DNA of 64,000 nucleotides from DAOLCO01 sp964612555 (GCA_964612555.1 CAZTBW010000006.1:1-64000); one strand, 5' to 3'. Numbered from the stretch's first letter, positions 46,188 to 54,786 are shown. Notes: a model not told the origin generated them from the letters alone. Made by a program: numbers and translations.

Positions 46188-46769
46188 ATGAGAAAAATAA
46201 TTTCACTATATGCGATTGCAGTTATCACTTTGGTTTCTACAACATGTTTTGCAACGCAAGAGCAAGCATGTATAAACGAGATTCGGACGATTAAAGCAGA
46301 TGTCAGAAATGGTGAGGTTTTAGATTTAGCATTACCTAAAACTTGTGATGCACAAGGGAGTTGCAGCTACACGCGTATACAATTTTCGGCAAAAACAAAA
46401 GAGAACCTTATTTTGCTACGATCTCATTGTCAGGAAGTTGATGGAAGAGAAAATTGCGCTGATTGGAAAGTTTTCTCTAGCTTTCCGACCGGATCAGCAT
46501 CAGGTTCCAGTGAAGATGTTTTAGAACATGGAGTTACAATAGATAATCCTGATGACTTAATGTCAAAAATTACTTATGTTTTTCGACATCCCGAAATCAA
46601 AATTGGTGTTGAATCTAATATAACTATTGAAAGTAACTTGGAACCAATAGAATGCTATAGTATGGAAGCAAAAGTTTTCAAAAAAACTGTGGCAAATAAT
46701 GTTAGAGATGAGTTGAATCCTTATATAGGGGCACACCCCGACGCATTAATAAGAACAAGTGTTAAGTAG
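46188..46769 (+). CDS. Secreted hypothetical protein
   Basis: A 193-residue exported protein with signal peptide (MRKIISLYAIAVITLVSTTCFA). Six cysteines in the mature part could form disulfides. I recognise no family. GAGAGGAG precedes the ATG; it is 18 bases downstream of the propeller gene and 22 bases upstream of the next secreted gene, suggesting an operon of three exported proteins. Confidence 0.6.
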   Translation: MRKIISLYAIAVITLVSTTCFATQEQACINEIRTIKADVRNGEVLDLALPKTCDAQGSCSYTRIQFSAKTKENLILLRSHCQEVDGRENCADWKVFSSFPTGSASGSSEDVLEHGVTIDNPDDLMSKITYVFRHPEIKIGVESNITIESNLEPIECYSMEAKVFKKTVANNVRDELNPYIGAHPDALIRTSVK

Positions 46770-46791
46770 GTAATTGAAAAGGAGAAGATTT

Positions 46792-47217
46792 ATGAAGCAT
46801 ATTCTTATCTTGATTTTTGCTCTGCTACTTATTGGGAGTGTTGCTAAAGCTGATCAGTCTAAAGACATACGGGTCGAGGGACATGCCTTCTCAGCCACCA
46901 CTTTGAAACCTCTAGCTGGGGTTGATGTGGAATTGTGGGCATTTTATCATGTTGGACTTCCCCCAGAAGCTGGTTATTCTATATCAACCGATGAAGGTGG
47001 GTTTTATCGCATTGAAATAACACCACAAATTACAGATGAGAATAACAATGACCTTGCAATTGGATATGCGTTTGCTTTTATTTGCAGATTTGGGGATCAG
47101 CATAAAGTACAAATAATGCCGTTATACAAATCGTTGACACCGAATCAGGTTTACCACCGCAACGTCTACATGCAGGTTCCCGCAAATGTATCCAGTTGTG
47201 CAGGTCTTGGAAATTAA
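46792..47217 (+). CDS. Secreted carboxypeptidase-regulatory-like protein
   Basis: The 141-residue product has a signal peptide (MKHILILIFALLLIGSVAKA) and a small beta-sandwich of the carboxypeptidase regulatory/Cna-B type: VEGHAFSATTLKPLAGVDVELWA with STDEGGFYRIEI. These domains are common in surface or secreted proteins. A TTG at 46774 is possible, but AAAAGGAG (46777-46784) is well placed for ATG 46792. Confidence 0.6.
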   Translation: MKHILILIFALLLIGSVAKADQSKDIRVEGHAFSATTLKPLAGVDVELWAFYHVGLPPEAGYSISTDEGGFYRIEITPQITDENNNDLAIGYAFAFICRFGDQHKVQIMPLYKSLTPNQVYHRNVYMQVPANVSSCAGLGN

Positions 47218-47235
47218 TTAATAGAAAAGAATTTC

Positions 47236-48897
47236 TTAAAAATATAAAGTACGTGCAGTTGAGGGGGAAATTTCTCCTGTGGTTAGCAGGTGGTGGAGGG
47301 CGTTGGAAAAGGGGATGTAATTTGACTGGTGGAGGCAGGTGTTGAAATCGCTTTTTGAAATGGCTGATACGCCGGATGAGTGCATTCTGGATAGTTCTGA
47401 AATCAGGGCAAGGGAAGGTTCACAGGTTTCGTATGCTGCAAGTCGACCCATGATTTTTGTGAAGTTGCATTTTTCGCATCCGGAGCTTTCTGAGCATATA
47501 AGGGGTGAACCAAAATGTGTTTCCAGTTCTTCGGGGCAGGGTATGCGTACTCTGCAATACGGGCAGTTTCTTTGAAGAAGTCTTTGAGAGCTTGCGACTT
47601 TGAGAGTTGCTCCGAGTGCTATGGGGGAACATCCCATTTCAAATAATCTAAGAATCAGTTCAATGACATTACTTGCATGGATAGTGCTTATTACAATAGT
47701 GCCGCTTAATGAGGCTTGTAGTGCGGTTTGCAGTGCTTCTTGTTCTCTGATTTCTGAGAGCACAATTATGTCAGGGTCTTGTCGTAAAGTGCTTTTGAAA
47801 ATCGAGTGGTACGACATCTTTTCACGGGTATCTACTTCAATCTGGGTGATGCCTGCTATGGTTCGTTCTACCGGGTCTTCAATGGAAATAATGTTTTTAT
47901 CATTTCCTTTTGCCGCTTCAGTAATGAGCCCATAGAGGAGTGTGGATTTACCACTCCCGGTTGGTCCCGATAGGAGTATGAGCCCGCCTTTTTTCTGTAT
48001 TTTGTTTAAAAATGTCTGTTTTTGGATGTTTGAGAGTCCAAGAATGTCAATTGCCCTGATGTTTTTCAAGCCCACTTCATCAAGCAGGGGGTGATACAGT
48101 AATCTCATTGCAAGCTTTATCCCGTGTACGGTGGGGATTATTGAGATACGAACCCGAATATTCCCGTTTCCCGCGCTGAATTCAAACATACCGTCAAGGG
48201 GAGCAAAGTGTTCTGTGATATCAAGACCTGAAATAACTTTTATATGTTGAATCAGTCGCAGAAAATGGTATTGGGGGATTTGAATATGCTCTTGTACTTG
48301 TAGTGCTCCGTCTATACGAAATGAAGTTCTGCTTTTTTCATCCTGGGTTGATTCCAGATGAATGTCCGATGCATTTTCCTTGTATGCAAGAGTAAGAAGT
48401 GCCTGAAGAAGTTTCGGGGCTTCAGCCTGAAGTACTTTACCAAGGTCTATTTGAATTCTCTTTTTGAATGAGTGCTCAGTCAGCTTATCAGAAGGTTTGT
48501 TAAGTTCAAGGATGGTTCTGGAAGCCTCGTCTTCCTTGTATGCTATAAGAATAGCCTTTTTAAGTATTTCATTATCTATTTTTTTAAAGATACATCTCTT
48601 TGCGGTAAGCAGTTTAAGATGGGAGCTGAGGGTAAATTCGTTTTCACTATCCGGAACAGCAATCAGCAGTTCCATGTCTGATGCGATTTTTTGAAGACTT
48701 AGAGGCAGTATGGAAAGTGCCATTGCCTGTTCATACGGTATTTCAGCTCTTGCTGTTTTTGATGAACAGAGGGCAAGCGTTCTCCAGGGGTCATTTGACC
48801 CGCAGGATTTTGTCCTCTTATCTGAAAGTGTCATGGACACTCCAGGTATCGTGGTTATTTCAGACAGTGGTCTGGAAATGCTTTCAGTATCGTTCAT
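47236..48897 (-). CDS. GspE/PilB-type secretion ATPase
   Basis: This is a traffic ATPase of type II secretion or type IV pilus systems. The N-terminus has a degenerate T2SSE_N-like region (MALSILPLSLQK); the core has SDIHLE, Walker A LLSGPTGSGKST (about residues 312-324), Walker B/Asp box IISIEDPVE and the His box ISTIHASN. A zinc module has CPYC and CEKC separated by about 29 residues. It is not next to other secretion genes in the window, so it might drive a pilus-related machine encoded elsewhere. It ends convergently with the secreted gene. Confidence 0.85.
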   Translation of the reverse strand: MNDTESISRPLSEITTIPGVSMTLSDKRTKSCGSNDPWRTLALCSSKTARAEIPYEQAMALSILPLSLQKIASDMELLIAVPDSENEFTLSSHLKLLTAKRCIFKKIDNEILKKAILIAYKEDEASRTILELNKPSDKLTEHSFKKRIQIDLGKVLQAEAPKLLQALLTLAYKENASDIHLESTQDEKSRTSFRIDGALQVQEHIQIPQYHFLRLIQHIKVISGLDITEHFAPLDGMFEFSAGNGNIRVRISIIPTVHGIKLAMRLLYHPLLDEVGLKNIRAIDILGLSNIQKQTFLNKIQKKGGLILLSGPTGSGKSTLLYGLITEAAKGNDKNIISIEDPVERTIAGITQIEVDTREKMSYHSIFKSTLRQDPDIIVLSEIREQEALQTALQASLSGTIVISTIHASNVIELILRLFEMGCSPIALGATLKVASSQRLLQRNCPYCRVRIPCPEELETHFGSPLICSESSGCEKCNFTKIMGRLAAYETCEPSLALISELSRMHSSGVSAISKSDFNTCLHQSNYIPFSNALHHLLTTGEISPSTARTLYF

Positions 48898-49099
48898 TTT
48901 AAAAATTCCCCCTCTCTGAAGATATATCGCCGTTTTATTACCGACGACTCATATGTGAAATAGGGGCTTGTCTAGAATACCCATTCTCTGATAAGACACC
49001 AGAACGTCATAAAGTTTTCGCCCGTTTGGTACGAATATTTCCTAGTATCTTCGGGATAAATTTTTGTTCATTATAATTTCGATTTGTGGGTAGTTTGCT

Positions 49100-49582
49100 A
49101 TGCTTCATATGTATTTGCTTGTGTCCTTGTTCTCGGTCTTTTCAATGGAACCAATGAACATTCTCGACATACAACATCAAATCAATGTAGAAATGAAGTT
49201 CGCATCTAATCCCCATCTCCATATCGGAGACCCTGTGCTTTATAAGGGTGCTGTTGTTGGCAGTGTAAGCAAAGTGCAGCAGATTTCTGACTCTTCTGAT
49301 AGTTCTGTAGCTCGTGTGAGTATTCGCCTTTCCTCCGGCGCTGTGCCCCTTGAACAGGAAGTGGTTGGTTTGGTCAGTTCCATGAAGCTTTCAAATAGTA
49401 CAGGTGTTTCATCACGATCTTTTGTTGATATCATGCATCTGGCTGATAAAAACTCTGCTGATAAAAAGCCCGGCAGGCAAAATATTCGCGCCTCAGAAGG
49501 AAACCTTAATGATAATTTTGGTGCTGATTTTATAAGAGGCTTTTCAAGTTTTCAGGAATTCTGGTCAACTACCAGTCTCTAG
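49100..49582 (+). CDS. Small MCE-like protein
   Basis: The 160-residue protein contains LHIGDPVLYKGAVVGSVSKV, matching the conserved part of MCE/MlaD domains, and further beta-strand patterns (ARVSIRLSSGAVPL). The N-terminal hydrophobic stretch MLHMYLLVSLFSVFS may be a signal or anchor. The domain is short and the rest of a classical MCE ring sequence is not obvious. It is transcribed alone between gspE and the type III ATPase gene, separate from the mla operon. Confidence 0.55.
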   Translation: MLHMYLLVSLFSVFSMEPMNILDIQHQINVEMKFASNPHLHIGDPVLYKGAVVGSVSKVQQISDSSDSSVARVSIRLSSGAVPLEQEVVGLVSSMKLSNSTGVSSRSFVDIMHLADKNSADKKPGRQNIRASEGNLNDNFGADFIRGFSSFQEFWSTTSL

Positions 49583-49607
49583 CCCTGTATTTTAAGTTTC
49601 CTGTCTT

Positions 49608-50969
49608 TTAAGCTTTCAGAATCTCATTAAACTTCTTGAGTGCTTCTTCAAGGGTGTCCTTTTCTTCATGGTTCTGGGAAAGGAGTCCCATGATCTTTGA
49701 TCTGAGTTCGATTGATCTGTCAATTACCGCATCGCTTCCCTTTTTATATGCACCAAGGTTTATCAAATCATAATTATCTTCATAGGCAGAAATTAATGTT
49801 CTTAGCTCCTTACTGAGCTCCATGTGTTCTTTGGACATGATCGCGTTTTGCAGTCGACTGTTACTTTTTAAAATATCTATAGATGGGTAGTGTCCGATAT
49901 TACTTAAGCGGGAGGATAGGTATATATGTCCATCCAGAATGGCACGTACTTCCTCAGAGAGCGGGTCTTCAATCTTCTCGGAATTAAGCAGGATGGAATA
50001 AAAAGCAGTTATGCTTCCGTTACCGATCTTGCCTGCTCTTTCAAGAAGTCCCGGTATTGTTGAAAACACTGAAGGGGGAAAACCCTGACGGGCAGGAGCT
50101 TCTCCCAGGGAAAGTGCGATTTCTCTTAATGCTCGTGCAAATCTTGTTATTGAATCCATGAGAAGCAGTACTTTTTTCCCCTGTGCTCTAAAGTACTCTG
50201 CTATAGTGGTTGCGGTATATGCCGCAATGATTCTTCTGATAGGTGGTTCATCACTGGTAGCAACCACTACTACGGAATGGGCAAGCCCTTCCTCTCCAAG
50301 ATTCTCCTCTATAAAATCAAGAACCTCTCTTCCTCTTTCACCAATAAGAGCAATAACATTAACCTCCGCAGTACTAAGCCGAGCAAGCATCCCCATCAAT
50401 GATGATTTCCCCTGTCCCGCAGTTGAGAACACTCCAAGTCTCTGTCCTTCTCCTACCGGTATAAAGACATCAAGAGCACGAATGCCGAGAGGGAGTTGTT
50501 CCTGAATTCGTATTCGCTCCAGAGGGTTTATTCTGTGTCCGTGTAAAGGGTATCTGAGCTTGGTCAGAATCTTTTTACCTTCTATGCTCTCTCCAAAACA
50601 GTCCAGTACATTTCCAAGTAACTGTTTTCCAACCGGTATGGTAATAGATTTTCCATGACTTATTACTACGGAACTGGGTCCTACATCCATCACGGGAGCA
50701 AAAGGGGTAATACAAACCACTTCGTCATCAAACCCAACCACCTGACAGGGAATCTCTCTTCCTGAACGGGTATGGATAGAACAAAGTTCTCCTATGATTG
50801 CATCAGGAAGGGTGATTTCAATCAGTAAAGAATTTCTGACTCGCTTAACACTACCCCTTCTTGTTGTTCTGATTGCCTCCAGAAGGGAAACCCGTTTACG
50901 ATACTGGCTCAGGTCTACATCCGGTATGAACTGGGTGATATCAATTGACTCTGGCAGAGAAGAAGACAT
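49608..50969 (-). CDS. sctN: YscN/FliI-family type III secretion ATPase
   Basis: This is a hexameric ATPase that unfolds substrates for type III secretion or flagellar export. The sequence shows IPVGEGQRLGVFSTAGQGKSSLMG (P-loop near 183-190), Walker B VLLLMDSITRFARA, and GEAPARQGFPPSVFSTIPGLLERAG. The first P-loop glycine is Thr183, a change also seen (as Ser) in injectisome ATPases such as EscN, so SctN is slightly favoured over FliI. The partner SctL/FliH-like gene ends 10 bases upstream; no other type III or flagellar genes are visible. Confidence 0.82.
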   Translation of the reverse strand: MSSSLPESIDITQFIPDVDLSQYRKRVSLLEAIRTTRRGSVKRVRNSLLIEITLPDAIIGELCSIHTRSGREIPCQVVGFDDEVVCITPFAPVMDVGPSSVVISHGKSITIPVGKQLLGNVLDCFGESIEGKKILTKLRYPLHGHRINPLERIRIQEQLPLGIRALDVFIPVGEGQRLGVFSTAGQGKSSLMGMLARLSTAEVNVIALIGERGREVLDFIEENLGEEGLAHSVVVVATSDEPPIRRIIAAYTATTIAEYFRAQGKKVLLLMDSITRFARALREIALSLGEAPARQGFPPSVFSTIPGLLERAGKIGNGSITAFYSILLNSEKIEDPLSEEVRAILDGHIYLSSRLSNIGHYPSIDILKSNSRLQNAIMSKEHMELSKELRTLISAYEDNYDLINLGAYKKGSDAVIDRSIELRSKIMGLLSQNHEEKDTLEEALKKFNEILKA

Positions 50970-50979
50970 AGGAAGATTC

Positions 50980-51576
50980 TCACCCCTTACCCGGGCTTTG
51001 GTCTAGTCCGACCTGAACACAGATTTCAGAAAGTAATTCGCTCAAAGAAACCTGTATTTCACCAAAGTCTGTTTTAACCAGAACAGAATCAGAAGGCATT
51101 TCACTGTATTCAACGATATAAAGATCGCAGTCACGAGCTGTTTCGGTGAGCTGACGCTCCAGTCCCGCTAATGCTCCTTTATTGGAGGGATGAATTACCA
51201 GATCAATTTTTTTACCTATCGTTACTGATTCGATAAGCCTCCTTGCCAGCTCCCTGATTGGATTCATAATTTGTGGCGATTTAAGATGAAATACATTTTC
51301 CAGAATTTCATAAGCAAGCTGAGCAGCTTCATCGGAAATTTTTTTCCTGAGAAGAGAATGATCTTTCATCAGTTTTACAGCATTCTCGACCGCTTTTTTA
51401 TTGCCTTCAGCAAAACCTTCCTTGAATCCTTTTTCTTTGAATGAGTTAGCAGTTTCTTTAGCTTCCCTGATCATTTTTTCAGAACGATCTTTCGCCGCAT
51501 CGATAATACTCTGCGCTTCACTCAGAGCATTTGCAACAGAAGGTTGAGGAGACTGATTTTGTTTCGGAGGTATCAT
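50980..51576 (-). CDS. SctL/FliH-like ATPase-regulator protein
   Basis: The 198-residue protein has the stator/FliH layout: N-terminal long helix (ALSEAQSIIDAAKDRSEKMI), a GxxxG run GFKEGFAEG and a C-terminal domain with DLVIHPSN, a DxxLYIVE strand and VKTDFGEIQVSLSELL, typical of FliH/YscL C-termini. It would bind and inhibit the ATPase and link it to the export gate. It is the first gene of a two-gene unit with the ATPase. Confidence 0.75.
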   Translation of the reverse strand: MIPPKQNQSPQPSVANALSEAQSIIDAAKDRSEKMIREAKETANSFKEKGFKEGFAEGNKKAVENAVKLMKDHSLLRKKISDEAAQLAYEILENVFHLKSPQIMNPIRELARRLIESVTIGKKIDLVIHPSNKGALAGLERQLTETARDCDLYIVEYSEMPSDSVLVKTDFGEIQVSLSELLSEICVQVGLDQSPGKG

Positions 51577-51822
51577 GCTAATGTTAGTTTAGTATATTCA
51601 ATACATTAGATGCCCTGTTGTCAGGAAAGTTTTTTCTTTTATGATTCAGGATATTGGTAAATCATACTCTGAAACCTGATAGTATAATGGGTATAAAAAG
51701 GTAGCAAAAGCAATATCTTAATAAATATCAATCTTTGTGCGATCTTTTGAGTATTTATGATTTTTTTAGGATTGAATTCCAAATATTCTTCGGACAGGTT
51801 TTGAATAAAGGATCTGAGTTTC

Positions 51823-52779
51823 CTATGAGGTAAGGAAGTCACTGCATAAAAGTTCAGCGGCTTTTCTTGGGCTTACAGCCCGGGTGTATATTTTAGCCAA
51901 AAATTCTTCCCGTTTTTTTTTCAGAGTGGCGGATTTTGTAATATGGGAGCTCAGCAGTTCACGGATAGCAAGTTCAAACTGAAAAGTGAGCGCCCGTTTT
52001 TTCTTTTCAGTGATGAGACCGGAGTTCGTATCTTCAAGATGTTTCTCAAGAAGCCCCTCTTTAAGTTTCTTTACTCCTTCGGGATCATTTGAACTTACCC
52101 GGAATAATTTTGGCAGAGTGGTGCCGACAGGACCAAGGGAAAGTGCAAGTAAAAGGTCTCTCTCAAGGTCGTTTATACCGGGAAGATCAGCTTTATTAAG
52201 GGCAAATACGTCTGCTATTTCAATTATTCCCGCTTTAAGAGCTTGCAGCGCATCTCCGGTATGAGGGCTTAGTACAAGAGTGACCAGATCAGCACATTTC
52301 ATAATATCAAGCTCTGCCTGACCAACCCCAACGGTCTCTATAATGATGATGTCAAAATTCGCAGCATCCAGAACCGATAGAAGCTCCGGAGTTCTTGGAG
52401 AGAGACCACCAAGCTGTCCCCTTGAAGCAGAAGATCTGATAAATATTTTTTCCTCCATCGCACAAGAGTACATCCTGGCACGGTCTCCAAGGATTGCCCC
52501 CCCACTGAAGGGACTTGATGGGTCTATCGCAAGAACCGCAACACTGAGATCATCTGCAAGAAAGGATGAAATAAGAGAGTTAATTAATGTTGATTTCCCC
52601 GCACCGGGGGCGCCGGTGATACCAAGTATCTTACTTTTACCCCCATGGGGAATAAGTAAGTCCAAAAGCCCGCTTGAAGCAGGCAGGTCATTCTCAATAA
52701 TACTTAATGAACGGGCAATTACCCGACGCTTGTTTTTTATAACTCCTTCCACAATTGCTGAAAGATCATCTAAAGCCAT
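51823..52779 (-). CDS. meaB: MeaB/ArgK-family GTPase
   Basis: MeaB-type GTPases protect or reload adenosylcobalamin-dependent mutases such as methylmalonyl-CoA mutase. Markers are GITGAPGAGKSTLINSL (P-loop 56-63), LAIDPSSPFSGGAILGDRARM, FIRSSASRGQLGGLS and IIETVGVGQAELDI, and NKAD in ALNKADLPG. Length 318 is normal. The mutase itself is not in the window. Confidence 0.92.
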   Translation of the reverse strand: MALDDLSAIVEGVIKNKRRVIARSLSIIENDLPASSGLLDLLIPHGGKSKILGITGAPGAGKSTLINSLISSFLADDLSVAVLAIDPSSPFSGGAILGDRARMYSCAMEEKIFIRSSASRGQLGGLSPRTPELLSVLDAANFDIIIIETVGVGQAELDIMKCADLVTLVLSPHTGDALQALKAGIIEIADVFALNKADLPGINDLERDLLLALSLGPVGTTLPKLFRVSSNDPEGVKKLKEGLLEKHLEDTNSGLITEKKKRALTFQFELAIRELLSSHITKSATLKKKREEFLAKIYTRAVSPRKAAELLCSDFLTS

Positions 52780-52799
52780 AAGGACATTAATTTTATATT

Positions 52800-52832
52800 G
52801 AAAATAAAAAAGCCACCCTTTCGAGTGGCTTT
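52800..52832 (-). terminator. Terminator downstream of the histone-like gene
   Basis: On the minus strand, AAAGCCAC pairs with GTGGCTTT around TCGAAAGG, followed by TTATTTT. It lies just before meaB and separates the two genes. Confidence 0.75.
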
Positions 52833-52844
52833 GATAAAAGTGTC

Positions 52845-52868
52845 AAGGATAAGGAATCCCTTGTCCTT
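52845..52868 (-). terminator. Second hairpin after the histone-like gene
   Basis: AAGGACAAGG pairs with CCTTATCCTT (one mismatch) around GATT on the minus strand, just upstream of the main terminator. It may stabilise the 3' end. Confidence 0.4.
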
Positions 52869-52878
52869 TAAATAACAC

Positions 52879-53217
52879 TTATGCGCTCTTTTTTGCCTTC
52901 TTTGCTGAAGTTTTCTTAGCTTTTCTTGCAGCAGGGCGAGCTGGTTTCTTACGAACTGCGGCAGACTTACGAGCAGGTGCCTTCTTTGCAGTTGTCTTTT
53001 TAGCAGCCTTTTTCTTAGGAGCCGCCTTTTTAGCAGTTGCCTTTTTGGCAGCTGGCTTCTTAGCAGCAGCCTTTTTCTTAGGAGCCGCTTTTTTAGCAGT
53101 TGCCTTCTTTTTAGGAGCTGCCTTTTTAGCAGCTGGTTTCTTCTTAGGAGCTGCCTTCTTAGCAGTTGCCTTCTTTGGAGCTGCCTTTTTAGGAGCTGCT
53201 TTTTTCTTTGTTGCCAT
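52879..53217 (-). CDS. Histone H1-like Lys/Ala-rich DNA-binding protein
   Basis: The 112-residue protein is almost entirely Lys, Ala, Pro and Thr in repeats of the type AAPKKKA and ATAKKA, ending RKKPARPAARKAKKTSAKKAKKSA. It resembles the C-terminal domain of histone H1 and the chlamydial Hc2 proteins, which bind and compact DNA or RNA. The repeats also produce several long spurious frames on the other strand. A weak AGGG ribosome site lies 12-15 bases upstream of the ATG. It is divergent from the candidate small RNA gene. Confidence 0.85.
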   Translation of the reverse strand: MATKKKAAPKKAAPKKATAKKAAPKKKPAAKKAAPKKKATAKKAAPKKKAAAKKPAAKKATAKKAAPKKKAAKKTTAKKAPARKSAAVRKKPARPAARKAKKTSAKKAKKSA

Positions 53218-53472
53218 AAGCTACATTTCCCTAATTTCTGTTTAACTCCGATGCGCACAACCCGCTCTTATCTCAAGAATCTTCCACCTACTAATTAAGG
53301 GGGAACTTCTTGCCAAACAACATGATCAGGGCGACTTTCTATTGTAGCATCGCTGACGTACTACATGTCTATCGAATCAAAAAACGACAGACTTGATTCG
53401 AAATTACCACAAATTGCGCATCTTCCCAAGTATTTCTTTTACATACAACACATTTTTTTTCATTACATCACT
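53218..53472. other. Upstream region of the histone-like gene
   Basis: No gene is supported here. It separates the minus-strand histone-like gene from the plus-strand RNA promoter. I see no confident -35/-10 pair for the histone-like gene. Confidence 0.3.
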
Positions 53473-53502
53473 TCGTCAGCCAATGTTGTCGTACGTTATA
53501 CT
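53473..53502 (+). promoter_or_regulatory. Predicted promoter of structured RNA
   Basis: TCGTCA (53473-53478) and TATACT (53497-53502) are separated by 18 bases. They would start a transcript near 53508-53510 that covers the long hairpin described next. Confidence 0.45.
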
Positions 53503-53508
53503 TTGATG

Positions 53509-53688
53509 AAGGAACTTGAATAAGGGTACAAAATACTTCCGGAGATACTCTTCGAGCAGTGTGTTTGCCTCCGGAGAAACACCGGTACGGTATCTGTCTG
53601 TGCTTGAGAGAGACCCCCGGAAAGGGAGATACTACCTATTTGAGAGGACGCTCTAAGTAGTTTTATTTGCTACGAAAATAGCAATTTT
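53509..53688 (+). ncRNA. Candidate structured small RNA, 6S-like
   Basis: No protein is encoded here, but the bases fold into one extended hairpin about 125 bases long. From outside in, AATA-GG-TA (53519-53528) pairs with TACCTATT (53633-53640) with two bulges. TTCCGG (53537-53542) then pairs with CCGGAA (53617-53622), and TCGAGC (53552-53557) with GCTTGA (53602-53607). Inside is a terminal hairpin GTGTTT/AAACAC (53561-53582). The internal loop between the first two stems recalls the central bubble of 6S RNA. A promoter lies upstream and TTGCTA/TAGCAA plus TTTT (53667-53688) ends it. The 6S assignment is inference. Confidence 0.5.
53667..53688 (+). terminator. Terminator of the candidate RNA
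   Basis: TTGCTA and TAGCAA form a 6-bp stem with loop CGAAAA, followed by TTTT. It lies 10 bases before the stop of the convergent ychF. Confidence 0.5.
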
Positions 53689-53697
53689 AATGTTGAG

Positions 53698-54786
53698 CTA
53701 CACGTTGAAACGAAAGTGCACGATGTCTCCATCCTGCATCAGGTATGTTTTACCTTCTACTCTGAGTTTCCCTTTTTCTTTTGCTTTCACTTCACCCCCG
53801 CATGCTACAAAATCTGCATACGAGATAACTTCAGCTTTAATGAAGCCCCGGGCGAAGTCAGTATGAATTTCACCTGCTGCATCTACCGCAGTGGAACCTT
53901 TTTTCACTGTCCAGGCTCTTGTTTCTTTTGGTCCACTGGTAAAGAAAGTTAAAAGTTGAAGAATCTGGTAACCCGTACGTGCAAGACGCTCCAAACCTGA
54001 TTCCTTAAGCCCTAAAGAAGCCAAAAACTCCTTTTTATCCTCTCCGGACAGTTGTGAGAGCTCCGATTCAACCTGCCCGGAGAGGGAGACCATCATACTT
54101 GATCTCTCTTTTGCCACGACTTCAAGCATGGAAAGGTACTCACAACCCTTACTGATATCTTCTTCAGCCACATTTCCAACAAAAAGAACAGGTTTTGCCG
54201 TGATAAGATCAAGACCTTGTACGGCATGAGCTTCATCACCGTCCAGTTGATACAGACATTGACCTTCATCGAGATATTTTTTTGCGATAAGAAGCCTCTC
54301 CTGTAGCTCTTTTGACTCTTTATTGCCCGTTTTTGCTGTTTTCTGAATGCGTTCCAGACGTTTATCAACGCTTGAAAGATCTGAAAGCATTAACTCTGTT
54401 TCTATCAGCTCTACGTCACGTTTCGGGTCTACTGAACCTTCAACGTGTGTAATATTCTCATCATCAAAACAGCGAACAACATGTACCACTGCATCAACCG
54501 CCCTTATATGGCTCAAAAACTGGTTTCCCAGTCCTTCACCTTCAGAAGCCCCCTTTACAAGCCCGGCAATGTCCACAAACTCAACTGAAGTAGGAATAAT
54601 CTTTTCAGATTTACTTATACCAGAGATTGTCTCCAGACGTTCATCCGGAACGGGAACCACACCGGTGTTCGGCTCAATGGTACAAAACGGATAGTTTGCA
54701 GCTTCGGCTCCGGCAGAGGTCAGAGCATTAAAAATAGTTGATTTTCCAACATTGGGTAGCCCCACAATTCCACAATTAAAGCCCAT
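53698..54786 (-). CDS. ychF: YchF/Ola1 GTP/ATP-binding protein
   Basis: YchF is a universal Obg-family ribosome-associated nucleotidase that prefers ATP. P-loop GLPNVGKS (9-16), G3 VDIAGLVKGASEGEGLGNQFL with F-L-S-H-I-R, and the C-terminal TGS domain (LLTFFTSGPKETRAWTVKKGSTA and ADFVACGGEVKAKEKGKLRVEGK) are all present. 362 residues is normal. It starts 25 bases after the GT-C glycosyltransferase gene on the same strand, so read-through from the polysaccharide operon is possible. Confidence 0.97.
   Translation of the reverse strand: MGFNCGIVGLPNVGKSTIFNALTSAGAEAANYPFCTIEPNTGVVPVPDERLETISGISKSEKIIPTSVEFVDIAGLVKGASEGEGLGNQFLSHIRAVDAVVHVVRCFDDENITHVEGSVDPKRDVELIETELMLSDLSSVDKRLERIQKTAKTGNKESKELQERLLIAKKYLDEGQCLYQLDGDEAHAVQGLDLITAKPVLFVGNVAEEDISKGCEYLSMLEVVAKERSSMMVSLSGQVESELSQLSGEDKKEFLASLGLKESGLERLARTGYQILQLLTFFTSGPKETRAWTVKKGSTAVDAAGEIHTDFARGFIKAEVISYADFVACGGEVKAKEKGKLRVEGKTYLMQDGDIVHFRFNV

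Noticed and set aside
51639..51842. 67-residue frame overlapping the meaB 3' end
   Set aside because: It overlaps meaB, has no ribosome site and codes for a low-complexity hydrophobic/basic string; the region is better read as spacer.
53045..53245. Alanine-rich hydrophobic frame opposite the histone gene
   Set aside because: It is the antisense of the Lys/Ala repeats, so its apparent length is a consequence of the repeat composition.
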